Source: Nelumbo lutea (lineage: Eukaryota; Streptophyta; Magnoliopsida; Proteales; Nelumbonaceae). From it: 64,000 bases of DNA. The notes under the pieces were generated by a model. That model was not told where the DNA came from and did not search any database. It saw only the letters and a list, made by a program, of their open reading frames with translations. Both the position numbers and the translations under genes were made by a program. The stretch lies in contig JAKGHH010000005.1 of assembly GCA_022828595.1 (NCBI GenBank), forward strand, positions 66,459,655 to 66,523,654, written 5' to 3'. Numbering within the stretch: position 1 is the stretch's first letter; each line of letters starts with the position of its first letter. Positions 11,640-23,134 of the stretch are shown piece after piece.

Positions 11640-13073
11640 CTCTCTTTGGCAAATAAGTCTACTATTATTAACTATGAGTTGATTTGAAAAGTTGGATTAT
11701 TAACCCACTATCTAGATAGGAAAATAACTTTGCTTTTAAATTAGTTTTAGATTATATATTTAATCTACACTATATAAATATTTTATACTTATTACACTAA
11801 CTTTTTGTTTGATATAATTAATATATAACATTAGAGAGATTTATATATTTTTTATATTTTTTGTATTCTTTTGATTATTTGTTTTTTTACTTTTTAATGA
11901 TTTGTTCTTTAACTATGTCATCGGTTAATTTATTTGACCCAGACAAATAACCCACCACCCAAAAACAACAATAGTTTTTTTTTAAAGGAAAATAGTTTGC
12001 TTTTTAGGTTTACTTGTTATGTATAATATTAATTTTTGTTCAATATAATGAATGTATAATATTGTAGATGTACCTAGTATTTTATTTTTTATAAATATAT
12101 AACATTAGATATATGCCCAAATTTTTATGTAGTTTTTTTTTTATGATTATTTTTATTTTCTATTTTAAAATTTTTATTATTTGACTATGACATCATTTCA
12201 TTTTTAGGTTGATTTTAGATTTGGCATTCAGTTTTCATCATTAATAAGAATACTTCTTTTATTTCATACTTATTTTTGTTTAGTATAATGAATATACAAC
12301 ATTAGAGATATGCTTAATTCTTTTTGTTTTTCTATAATTTATTTATTTTAATTTTTTATTATTAAATTATGGCATTGTTGATTAACCCGTTTAATTCCAA
12401 ATGGTTGAATTGCTTACCCACCACCAGGAGGAAAAGCAAATGATTTTGTTTTCAAATAATTTTTCAATATATTTATTTTATAGTAATAAAGTTGATATTG
12501 TGGATTTAATTAGTGGAATTTAATGATGTGAAAAATACATGATCAATATAGGATTAGTGAGAGAACATAAATTAGATACGAGATTTAATGAGAGTGAATA
12601 GGAAATTAGTTTTATTTCAAATTGATTTTGAATTTATATTCCATTTCCATCATTAATGAAAATAATTATTATTTGTCATACTTATTATCGTTTAATATAT
12701 CAAATATATGATGTATGGTTTAATTTCTTACCACCACCTAGATAAAAACACTATTTTTTTTCCATGTAGATTTTAAAAGTATAAGTTTTTATGTTATTGA
12801 AATTATTAATTTATTATGTATGCAATTAATTAGTGGAATTTAGTAATGAGAATAAATAAATATGCTTTAAATATATGATTCAATGAGGGTGAATGGGAGT
12901 TAATACCTTAAATTTGTTATTTATGAGAGGGAATTTAATGCATCGAATAATAGCATTTAAATTATATTTTCTACCCTCACAATAGAGGGATCATATTTCA
13001 AAAAATAGGGTATTTTAGTCAAGAAAAACCCCAAGAATTTAGAGGTTATTCATACTTTTTATAGTAGTATAGA
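11640..13073 (-). mobile_element. Helitron-like element A
   Basis: Its 5' end on the minus strand is A|TCTATACTACTATAAAAAG at 13073, matching the 5' ends of elements B (14301) and C (16520). Internal modules with an ACCACC(T)AGATA..AAAACA core recur near 12730, 12414, 11945 and 11700. I could not find a clear 3' hairpin, so the left end is approximate and may be truncated. Confidence 0.45.
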
Positions 13074-13387
13074 TATAGATATAGATATATCAGATCTGGT
13101 TTTGCATTATTCTTTTGTAATCGTGATTTGTACTTTTACGTGATGTAAAGTTAATACTTTTTGTCTTACATTTATTGTCAATGCAAATTCATGCGTACAG
13201 ATATAAAATTTTCACCATTTGCCTTTCATCTCAATTTTCTCCCATATAAAGTAGGGATTGCTTATCTTGCTTTCTACCTCACTCCCAAACAAAGGAGGTT
13301 GGATCTGCTCCTCACAGAACGCCTAATATGGATCTTACAACATGCCCTGGCCACACATCAAGAACATTTCCTATCTTTATATTTTGT

Positions 13388-13560
13388 CTTTATATTTAGG
13401 GAAATTGTCCAAAACCCACCATCACCTTCTATGAATTCTTTTAAAGTCATCATAACTTTTCAAAATCGTCCAAAGCTCATAATGTCAGTGAGATAATAAC
13501 TTGACTAACGTACATCATTAATTTACTATTTTACCCTACATTATATACCAAAATTACCCC
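13388..13560. repeat. Interspersed repeat, copy 1 (partner at 21207)
   Basis: The stretch GAAATTGTCCAAAACCCACC with its following CATAACTTTTCAAAAT and ACTTGACTAACG segments aligns with 21207-21330. It is an unclassified dispersed repeat. Confidence 0.45.
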
Positions 13561-13647
13561 ATCATTCTTCAACCCAAAGAAAAAGTAAAAAGAAATTGTC
13601 CAAAATTATCTGGGCTGGAACTGGATTTGAACAGGATTTTCGGGCAG

Positions 13648-13713
13648 GCTGCGGTGGCCGAAGTAGTTGCTTCCGATGGTGTCATTGTTTCTACTGTTGC
13701 ACCTGCACTCCAG
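13648..13713 (+). other. Exon-like fragment of unknown origin
   Basis: A GC-richer island (about 13600-13860) in AT-rich DNA. Between a cag acceptor and a possible donor lies a 22-codon open frame reading AAVAEVVASDGVIVSTVAPA, with plausible coding character. I do not recognise the family. It could be a captured gene scrap in a transposon or chance. Confidence 0.25.
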
Positions 13714-14300
13714 GGTTTGTATTAGTGCTCGCTCTCCGCTTGCATTCATCTCCACTGTTCCTCACATTCAACGCGGTGGTTTGTTTGAAAGGGCGGCATC
13801 TAACGAAGTCGATACTGCAAACCCAGGTTGGTGTAAAGTGCGCTCTGTGAGAAATAGATCCCAATTCCAAACAAAGTAAAGTCTAAAACAAAAAAAAAAA
13901 AATTATGCATCTTATTTGCACTGCCATGCATTTTTACCAATGTAAGCAGACTTTTTGTTGTTGTCCAAATCTTGCCAGGGGAATGCAGTTACATGGATTT
14001 GATATTAAATGTCAATATTCTAATGAATTCCATACGGTTCATGAATACAACCGGTGCTCTAAAAGATAGAGCCATGGTTTCAAAACTAGTAAAATCCCCA
14101 TTTTTTAAATACTATGGCTCAATTTGGATGGAGTATAAAACCTTGCAATTTATATTATTTTGTATGTATTTAATATATAATTGTATATGGTTTTTAATTT
14201 ATTATATGTTTTCAACATGTTATATATCATTCTTAATATATATGTACACATTAACATATTATATTATATTTTTAATATATATTATGTTAATAATAACATA

Positions 14301-15900
14301 TCTATACTATATAAGAGTGTGAATGTAGTGTGAAAGCTCTTTTGGATTAAAATTACCCTTAATTTCTTTTTTTGATAATGAGTATAACAATCATTTTATT
14401 ATAGCTTTAATGTAAACTTTTATATCTATTAAAATGTCCATATTTGTGTATTTAATCCATCTCTAATTGTAAGGGTTCAAAATATAAATTCAATTATTAC
14501 TTTCCACCTCATTTAATCTCCTCTAATTAAGTCTTATACTTAAGGTATTAAATCATATTTTCTCTTATTAAATATTATATTTTAAGTTATTTTTCACAAA
14601 TAAATGCTACTAATTAGATCTATGCCGATATTTTTAATAGTATAAATCCATATATTTTAAAATTGACTCAAAACAAAACCATCATTTTATCTAAGTGGTG
14701 GTTAAACAATTCAACCATCTGAATCAAATTGATCAATCTACGAAGTTATAGTTATGTAATAAAATTTTTAAAATAGAAATAAATATAGAAAATTATAAAA
14801 AATTGTAGAAAATTTAGACACGTTTATGAAATCAAATTAAAAAACATGTATAATAAACAACAATTATTTTTATTGATAATTAAAATGAAATACATAATTT
14901 AGAATTGGGCAAAATTGAAATACAAAAATTAATAATAAATAGTTCAACTTTTGGGTTAAATGTATTAAACATTAGCATCATAAATAAATAATAAAATTTA
15001 ATAAATAGAAAAATAGAAAAATACATACATTTTGCAAAAAAAAAAGCATTCAGGCACATGTATAATATCATATATTTATCATATTAAACAAAAAGTAAGT
15101 GTAAAATATCAGAATTAGTTTCACACACAAAAATACAAAAAAATTATAGTAAAAATTGAACACATCTATAATTCTATATTTACGCTACTATTAAAAATAT
15201 GAATAATATTGTGGAATTTTCTTTTGACTAAAACACTCATTTTTGAATTTAGTCCCTATTTAATTATGAGTTTTAAATTGCAAATTGAACTACTACTTTT
15301 CTCCACATTCAATTCACTTTATTTAAATTTGATATATTTTTTTAAATGAACAAAAAAAGATACATAAAAAAATAAAACATTATAAAATGAAGAATCTAGC
15401 CAAACAATAGTGGTGCAAATGATCGGATCATTATTCAATTTGATCCTTTTTCTTTATTTAAATTGTTATATTTTTAATTTAGTTTTAATATCTTATTTTA
15501 TTTTTTAATTAAATTAGAACATATCAGATCCAAATATCTAACTCACTCATTGGATTCGTATTCAAACCCATGTTTATGAGATGCGGCTGGATCAATTATT
15601 AATAGTATTGAATTAGATTTAGATATACCATGATTCAAATTTAATCAAATCCATTTGCATCCCTACCAAATATGTAGGCTTGTCAATGATACGTGAAACT
15701 TCACAACTCAATCCAATTATCACATATTTGAATAAGGTGCTTATGTAATTAGATTTGGATTTTTAAATCTATATCCAATTAATAATAAAAATATAAAAAA
15801 TAAAAAATACATAAAAGTTAACAGAAAATTTTGGATATATTATTACTATCATTATCATCATCTAGAATTACTATGTACATAGCATGTGCATGCTTACTAG
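14301..15900 (+). mobile_element. Helitron-like element B
   Basis: Starts A|TCTATACTATATAAGAG at 14301, like elements A and C. A possible 3' end is the palindrome GCATGTGCATGC followed by TTA, CTAG (15897-15900) and T. A module shared with A and C (CATCTAAGTGGTGG-like) lies near 14690. No helicase coding is present. A hAT-like miniature element (15408-15665) is nested within it. Confidence 0.45.
15408..15665. mobile_element. hAT-like miniature element, AT-rich type
   Basis: Ends TAGTGGTGCAAATG and CATTTGCATCCCTA form a 13/14 inverted repeat. Flanks ccaaacaa (15400-15407) and ccaaatat (15666-15673) agree at 6 of 8 positions. It lies inside Helitron-like element B. Confidence 0.6.
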
Positions 15901-17773
15901 TAATAAATAAATGGTTGTATGAATGGTGGTTGTGGTACTTGTGTTATTTAGAACACAACCATATATTAGAACATCAATGTGATTTAAAATCAATGTTTTC
16001 ATTTTCAAAAAGAGATGGTATGGGTCTAAAACACACAAGAATTACCGTCTAATAGGCTTCTTGTATAAAAATATAAAACCATGGGGACATTCAACAAACA
16101 TGGTTTTCAAAAACAAAACCAGAGACCATGTCATTGGACACCCATATGCAACTAGCCAAGTGGGCATACAACAAGGATAGCTAATAATGCCCCAACCCGA
16201 GTTAAGGTAGAAATCAATGCCAAGGGCCAAGTTTTTCCATTAGAACCTAAACCGGTCAATAACCTTGCCAAACTGTTGGCACCTTCAGATGGTCTTATTG
16301 CATGGTTGGGTGCCCAAAGTTTAATTACAACTCCTCTTTTTTTTTTTTTTTTGGTAAATGGGGGCAGCTGGTAAATTGGTCATTGTGAGAGCTGCATAAT
16401 TTATCCACATTCATTTTTCGGTATTAATGGGTTATACGAGAAAAAAAATGATTATCGAGCACGGTAATTACCTAGATAAGTATTATCTTCCATCCATTTG
16501 GATAAATAACTTTCCCATATCTATACTGCTTTAAAAAGTACGAATGGTCTTAAGAATTTTTTGGAATTTTCTAAGGACAATATTTACCCCTCTATGTTTA
16601 AATTTAATGATAAAAAAATGAGGGCAAATAGGGTAATTAGTTCTTGATATTAAATGAGTTGAAAAGAGATCATTTAAAGATATTTAATGCATTTAATTCT
16701 CTCACATTAAATCCAATATTTAAGTTATTAACTTGCATACATGTTCATTAAATCCAATATTTAAGTTATTTTTATTTCTTCTCATCATTAAGTCTATTAA
16801 TTAAATCCATACTTAATAAATTAATAATTTGAATAATATAAAAGCTTATACTTTAAAACCTACCTAGCAAAAATAGTGTTTTCATCTAAGTGGTGGTAAG
16901 AAATTAAATCATTTTGGGTCAAATGAGTTAATCCATGTTGCCACAGTTAAATAATAAAATTAAAATTAAAAAAATGGGGACATTTTTAACATCATATATT
17001 TGACATATTAAACAATAATAAGTATGATAAATAATACATGTTTTTATTAATGATGGAAATGGAATGTAAAATTTAAAATCAAATGGAAATAAAACTATTT
17101 TCATATTCTCTTTCATTAAATCCTATATTTAAAATATACTTTTCTCATTATTAAATTCTTGTAACTAAATCCACAATATTAATTTTAATAGTATAAAAAT
17201 AAATATTTTGAAAAGTAATTTGAAAACAAAACCATTTTCTTCCCTCTTGGTGTTGGGCAAGCAATTTGACCATTTGGGGTCAAATGGATTAATAAATAAT
17301 GTCATAATTAAATAATAAAAAATAAATAAATAACTATGAAACGTAAGAAGTGTTTTTATTAATGATGAAAATGGAAAGCCAATTTCAAAATTTACCTAGA
17401 AATTAAATGATGTTAGAATCAAATAATAAAATTTTTCATAATAGAAAATATAAAGAATCACAAAAAAGAAAAAGATAAGAGAAAATTTTGGGCACATATC
17501 TAATGTTATATATTTAAAAATAAATAAAATATTGGGTACATATCTAATATTGTACATTCATTATATTGAACAAAAATAAGTTTTATACATAAGAAATAAT
17601 TTTATCAATGATATAAATGTAATGCAAAGTTTAATGTCAACCTAGAAATCAAACAAATTTTATTTTAGATGGTGGGTTAGTGGTTTGAGTAAAATGATAC
17701 TATAGACAAACAAAAATTAAGTGTGATAAGTAAAAAATATTTTCTATAATGTAAATGAAATATATAATTTAAA

Positions 17774-18779
17774 GAGAATTTTATAGTCAAAGTCGGTTGT
17801 ACATTTAAAATTAGGTTGTAGGTTGGTCCATAAACCAACCAAACTCTGAAAACTGACTATACATTTCAAATTATAAAAACCTCGCTATGTCATCAGAGGC
17901 TTATGTGGCTGTTGCCAACATGGGACTCTTATTCCATGTTGGACACAGCAAAAAACCTATATTGAAAATAGGTTTCCAGTTTCTCTCCCACTCCCTTTGT
18001 CACTTGATCTCTCTCCCTTCTCTCTCACTCTCACAGTCATCTCTCGATCTCCCGCTCCCTTTGTCTCTCTCACTCTCTCAGATTCAATTTGTAGCCAAAT
18101 CAAAAACCCTCTCTCTCTATTGTTCTCCCTCAATCTTTATCGTTCTCCAATTGGTGTAAATTTCATAGCCAAGAGTTTTTTGTAAATTTTATCAAATTGG
18201 TGTAATAATTTTTAAACCATACCAAGTTGGTCTCATGCTCTTTTATATGATCTGATTCATACCATATAGGTGTGTAAAAAAACAAGAAAATAAAAAAAAA
18301 GAGAGAAGAAAAGGGAGAGAAATTGAGGGAGAATGATAGAAATTAAGGGAGAATGAGAGGTCGATCGAGAAAGAGGATGAGAGAGAATGATAGGTAGAGA
18401 GATAATGAGAGAAATTCATATAGATAACGTAAATACAGAAACCAAAAATGATTTTTATTTATTTTCAAATCACATAGCCATTGAGTAGATAAAGATGACA
18501 GTGAGTAAAAGAGTGTGAAGGAGATTAAGAGAGAGAGAAACTAAAAACCTTTTTTTTTTCCAATCTCCCAACATTTAAGGGCAATTTAAGTATAAGTTTT
18601 TTATTGTGTCCAATATTGATTAAGAGTCCCATGTTGGTAATAGACACATAACCCTCCAATGACACGGCGAGGGTTTTTATAACTTAAAATGTAGAGCCGT
18701 TTGTTAGAGTTTTGTTGGTTAATGGACCAACTTGTAACCAAATTTTAAATGTACAGTCGGCTTCGACTATAATTTTCAC
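17774..18779. mobile_element. Non-autonomous Mutator-like element (MULE) with CT/GA-rich arms
   Basis: Perfect 9-bp target duplication taatttaaa at 17765-17773 and 18780-18788. Terminal inverted repeats of at least 180 bp (17774-17960 versus 18595-18779) share blocks such as CATGGGACTCTTA and TATAAAAACC. The interior is CT-rich on the left (17980-18150) and GA-rich on the right (18290-18550), so the fold-back pairing may extend through most of the element. It lacks transposase. The CT-rich part looks like a captured 5' leader, but no parent gene is recognisable. Confidence 0.75.
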
Positions 18780-18999
18780 TAATTTAAAATTAATCAAAAA
18801 AACAATACTATTTCTTATCTAGATGATGGGTCAATGATCCAACTTTTCAAAGAAAATGCATGATGTCATAATTAGATAATAAATATTTAAATTTATTTTT
18901 AATCATATTGTTACTTTTTTAATTTTCAATTTTTATTTTAACTATGATATAACTAAAATTCAAGTAATTAATGTGAAGAAAAATTTTTCACGTGCAACA

Positions 19000-19085
19000 C
19001 ATTCACATTACAATTAAGATAGTTGAGCAAAAATTTATTGCTTTCTATTGTTGGAGTAATGTGAATGAGTTTGCTCAACTATCTT
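19000..19085. repeat. Interleaved inverted repeats (A-B-A'-B')
   Basis: cattcacattac (19000-19011) pairs with gtaatgtgaatg (19056-19067); aagatagttgagcaaa (19016-19031) pairs with tttgctcaactatctt (19070-19085). Both stems are perfect and their order is crossed. Confidence 0.8.
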
Positions 19086-19238
19086 GGTTGTAAAAATCTC
19101 TAGTATGTTAAACCCGAAACATGGGATTGATCCTTGCCTTCATTAGGGTTAGATCATCAAGGGGTTCTTGGAGGGAGCTACCCTATTATGTAAAGCCATT
19201 CCAATATCATCATCTAAGACTCATTTCAATGTTCTATG

Positions 19239-19513
19239 TATGGTTTTCAAAATCGGATTGGATTGGAAAAACCAAGAATCAATTAGGTGATTGGTTCCGT
19301 TTTATTCTAGAATCATTATTTCATCAAAAACCATTGATTTAATTAGTAAATCGCTGATCTTGATGGTTGAACCGTCCAACGGTTTGGCCGTTTTTTAGTT
19401 TTTTTTTTTTTTTGTCAGAACAGGCCATTCATTTAGTTCGAACAATTTGACTGTTTGACACGAGAATTGAACCCCTGACCGATTTATTGTTTGATTCGAT
19501 TTTAAAAACCTTG
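19239..19513. mobile_element. hAT-like miniature element, GGTTTTCAAAATCGG family, copy 1
   Basis: Ends TATGGTTTTCAAAATCG and CGATTTTAAAAACCTTG are inverted relatives. Flanks gttctatg (19231-19238) and tttctatg (19514-19521) match 7 of 8. Two further copies are at 29509 and 33155. Confidence 0.7.
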
Positions 19514-19652
19514 TTTCTATGGTATCCATTATTTTTTTTATAATAGTTTTTTTTTTAATACTAATGTTGTGTGGTATCCATCATCCATTTTTCTTGGATA
19601 AATAGGTGGGACGGGGCCAGGGTGGTGTGCTTGGCAACGAAATCTCAGTAGG

Positions 19653-19719
19653 CCTTATATTTTGATTAGGATGTCTGGCTTTCACCCAGGAGACCCGGGT
19701 TCGATTCCTGGCAACGGAA
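19653..19719 (+). pseudogene. tRNA-Glu(UUC) pseudogene, 5' portion replaced
   Basis: From about 19664 the sequence matches the last three quarters of plant tRNA-Glu: GATTAGGATGTCTGG, anticodon loop CTTTCAC with anticodon TTC, then GGTTCGATTCC of the T arm and CAACGGA of the acceptor stem. The complementary 5' acceptor strand (TCCGTTG) and the usual D-arm start are absent; unrelated bases stand there. The copy therefore cannot fold as a tRNA. The following DNA repeats short words (attggaat-actag, gtggatct), hinting at a retroposed context. Confidence 0.7.
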
Positions 19720-20269
19720 TTGGAATCACTAGTGGATCTTAACTATTTAAGTTTATGCTCCGGCTACAAATTTTGATGTGGTGGTCATAGTGGATCTAGA
19801 TCTCACGCAAACGCGGATCCGTCTCAAATTCATGGCGTAGGAAATTTTTAAGGGTCTGGTTTTCATGAGGTGCCTGGAATTGGAATGACTAGTTTAGTAG
19901 GAAGATTCCGAGGGATGAGATTCCTATGGTTATGTGGATCTCGCGCAAATGTGGACGGAAAGTTTGAGTTTTTTAATTTATGATTTTTCTAGGTGAAAAT
20001 TGAAAATCCAAATACAATTTCATTTCGCAAATTAGCATTCTGGTGGAGCTAAGTTTAATAACTTCATCGGATGGTGATTTAATTCGTAAGATCACTTGTT
20101 GTAGTAGAGACTTAGGATCAAACTCTACTACAAACTTTCCTCAATGCGGTTTAATCAATTCTGAAACCCCCACAAGCAGGCTCCTATAATTCTTTAATGC
20201 CGCCCACTGTGCATTTAACCATTTGTTTGGCTTACTAAAATGGTTCGATCAAAGCTGAAGCCAGTGTTT

Positions 20270-20850
20270 TAAAAATCGACTTGGAGGCTGAATCGTTTTT
20301 GTCTTTAGGTTGTGGGTCATCGGTTCAATTGTCTGGGTCAAATGGTTGTGTGTTTATATGCATAAATATATATTTTAGAAATAAATAATGTATAAATAAG
20401 TTTTAGATATATTATATGTATTATTTTATATTTAATTTATATTTTAAATTCAGTTTTTATTCTTTTTATTTATAAAAATATTAAAATTTGTAATTTGAGG
20501 CCAAAAAAAGTTTTTTTTTCACGAAAATAGCGGGGCAAGGTACCTATGGCCCCTTGGGATGCATAGATCTCGAAAAGTTACCCAAAATCAAATAAATAAA
20601 TAAACAAATAACCACTCCAATCAGACATCAAAGTGCAAAGTTATGGCCTCCGAAAGTTTTACATGCATTGAGTGCACAACCCGTGACCCGATCACCGGGT
20701 CGAATGGTTTTTGACCAAGCCAACGTTTTTTTTTTTTACCTTCTGATGGGTTTTGACTGAACTGGACCCAGAATTCAAGCCGAGTGACTGTTTGTACGGT
20801 TCGACCAGTTGGGTCTACAATGGGTTGAAAACATTGGCCGTCCCTGACAT
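20270..20850. repeat. Possible fourth GTTTTAAAAATCG-type element, decayed
   Basis: The left edge CAGTGTTTTAAAAATCG and right edge GTTGAAAACATTGG are inverted relatives of the 19239 family, with GGTTCRA words inside. Flanking 8-mers do not match well, so the limits are uncertain. Confidence 0.35.
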
Positions 20851-21206
20851 ATTCCTAGATTTTTTTTGGTAGTGTTTGACCATTTTGTTTCTGCTATTTT
20901 AAAAGAAGATTGGCTGGATGGTAAAATTACAATGCTAAAAATTTCCATTTCATCAAAATATTGCAACATATCAGCATACATAATGGTTTTTGAAATGCCA
21001 TTTTCAGGGATTTAGATGTTTTTTCTGTATGCTTAATATTAAACCTTAGAACCCCTCCCAACATGTATCAATTATCATGATTTCATCCATACACGGTTTT
21101 TTTTAAGATTGTCTTGTGTTTCACTAATTATATCAGATATTAAAAAAAAAAGAAGTAAAATATATCTAAAGCTTTTAGTCATTAAAATTAATAATAATAA
21201 TAAAGA

Positions 21207-21330
21207 AAATTGTCAAAAACTCACCATGAGTTTTCAACATTTCTCTTAAACTCACCACAACTTTTCAAAATGTCTAAAACTCACCACGTCACTAACTTGA
21301 CGTTAAAGAGACTAACGGCGGTTAATATAT
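21207..21330. repeat. Interspersed repeat, copy 2 (partner at 13388)
   Basis: GAAAATTGTCAAAAACTCACC and following CACAACTTTTCAAAAT align with 13388-13500. Unclassified. Confidence 0.45.
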
Positions 21331-21801
21331 TATCATTTTAACCTTCATAGAAAAATATAAAATATATACATATATTTTAATATTTAGATATGAAAAAAGA
21401 AAAAAGTTCAAAAAATATTTTCAAATATAAAGTACATAAAAACAAAAAATTTGAAAAAATTTATAGAAATTGCACACAAAATAAAAAAATATTTTCAAAT
21501 TATAGAAACTATAGAAATTGAAAAACAAAACCAAAAAATAAAAATTGTAGAAAAAACACCAAAAATTATAGAAAAAACACAGAAATTGCAAATAAATAAC
21601 AAAAAATACAGGAAATTTTAAAGATTGTAGAAAATAGAAAAATGTAAAAAAAAAAGAAATTATAACAAAACACTAAAATGTAAAAAGAAAAAGAAAATTG
21701 AAAAATGAAAAAGACCATTTAACTCACCATTCAAGGGTGATTTGGTCATAAAAATTGTTATTTATGCTGACGTGGACACCTCTGTTGAGAAACATTAACG
21801 G

Positions 21802-21802
<1 letters not shown>

Positions 21803-21878
<76 letters not shown>

Positions 21879-21893
21879 TAATAATAATAATAA
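21803..21893. repeat. (TAA)n microsatellite
   Basis: About 30 near-perfect TAA/AAT units after a short GATAAT run. Confidence 0.95.
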
Positions 21894-22019
21894 TAACTTT
21901 TTAGAATGCCCCTAAGAGCAAATTCATTCATCCATTCCCAGTAATCATCTCTCATATGATTGTATCGTGCAAGAAATCAAGAACAGAGAACCACATTTTA
22001 ATTCAATTACTAGAAATAA

Positions 22020-22226
22020 GGGTCCTTTTGATTTACAGTTGGAGTTGGAATCAGAACCGAAATCAAAATGGTCTGTTTCCATAATCTGTTAGTTTCAGAC
22101 ACGAATGAAAATGAGAAGTGGAATAATAGGAATGGGATTCCGATTCTGGTTTACCAAATAGTTGGAATCAGAACAGTTCATTCCGATTCCAATTCTAAAC
22201 TCCCATTCCAACGAACCAATGGGGCC
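22020..22226. mobile_element. PIF/Harbinger-like MITE
   Basis: Ends GGGTCCTTTTGATT and CGAACCAATGGGGCC are imperfect inverted repeats, flanked on both sides by taa (22017-22019, 22227-22229), the 3-bp target typical of the PIF/Harbinger superfamily. The body repeats GGAATCNGAA words and their complements. Confidence 0.6.
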
Positions 22227-22229
22227 TAA

Positions 22230-23134
22230 ATTTATGTTAGTACATACAAGATAAATACATAAAGGCTGTCCACTAGGGATGCAACTTGTATCTGCACTCT
22301 TTCGAAACATAGACATATGATTTGTACTCGATACACAATTTGTACTCTTTATCATCCCATCTTCCTCCTACGGTCCTGCCTCAATTATCGCTTATAAAGT
22401 GGAAACCACTTGCTCAAACAAAGTCAAATCTGAAACAGAAGTAAATCAGAATTTGCACTTAGCCTATTTGGCCTCCCGTGCATTTACACCATTGAAAATG
22501 AAATTTGCAAAGCAAACTTTTCTATGATGAAACCATTTTACAGAGTTAGGTCTACTTAGGTGCAAATTTTTCTGGGACCACTGTAATCTATCGCCTCTGG
22601 AACAATAGTGAAGATTACAAACATGAACTCACTCCGAGTGCATTGGACAATCTAGAAACAAGAAACCATGTAAAAGGCAATAACTTAATCACGAGAGACG
22701 GTCTTAGTTCTTATTTTTTTTCCTTTTCTTTCTTTTTAATATTCAGCTTGGCTACTAAGATACAGAAAAGATGGCAATATTTTACCATAGGAGATTTGAA
22801 GCTGCAACTTGGCCGCCAAAAATAAGAAATCCTGTAACGCAAACTCTGGTTTAGCCACAACTTACAATTTAAACAAAAAATGGGGAATCCAGGGATGAAG
22901 GCTTTATAGGAAAAGCGAACTTTCTAGTTACTTCAATTAATACCCGATCAAAGCATTGGTATTAGAGTCTTCCTCTAAGTGGACTGCTGTAACTGTTGTT
23001 CATCCAGTACTGTTGGTTATTGGGTTCGCTGGTGAAGCGATAGAGTAAAACCTATCTCATTGACCAACAACCCCAATGATTTCTGAAGGAATATGAATTA
23101 GTAAAAGAAGCATCTTCATGATTGCATACTGCCA
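22230..23134. other. Intergenic and likely 3' untranslated DNA of the LIKE-COV gene
   Basis: No gene or mobile element could be supported. The part next to 23134 is probably the transcript's 3' untranslated region. Confidence 0.5.

Larger units (their letters stand above)
16520..19103 (+). mobile_element. Helitron-like element C with an internal MULE
   Basis: 5' end A|TCTATACTGCTTTAAAAAG at 16520; proposed 3' end CTAG|T at 19100-19103. At least four module copies (CTAAGTGGTGG and variants) lie near 16890, 17248, 17669 and, beyond the MULE, 18819. The 3' region contains an unusual interleaved pair of inverted repeats (19000-19085) in place of a simple hairpin. No transposition protein is encoded. 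The 3' boundary is less sure than the 5' one. Confidence 0.45.

Noticed and set aside
13972..14322. 116-codon plus-strand open frame
   Set aside because: Very AT-rich, composed of Tyr/Ile/Phe runs and ending at a Helitron 5' terminus. No coding signature.
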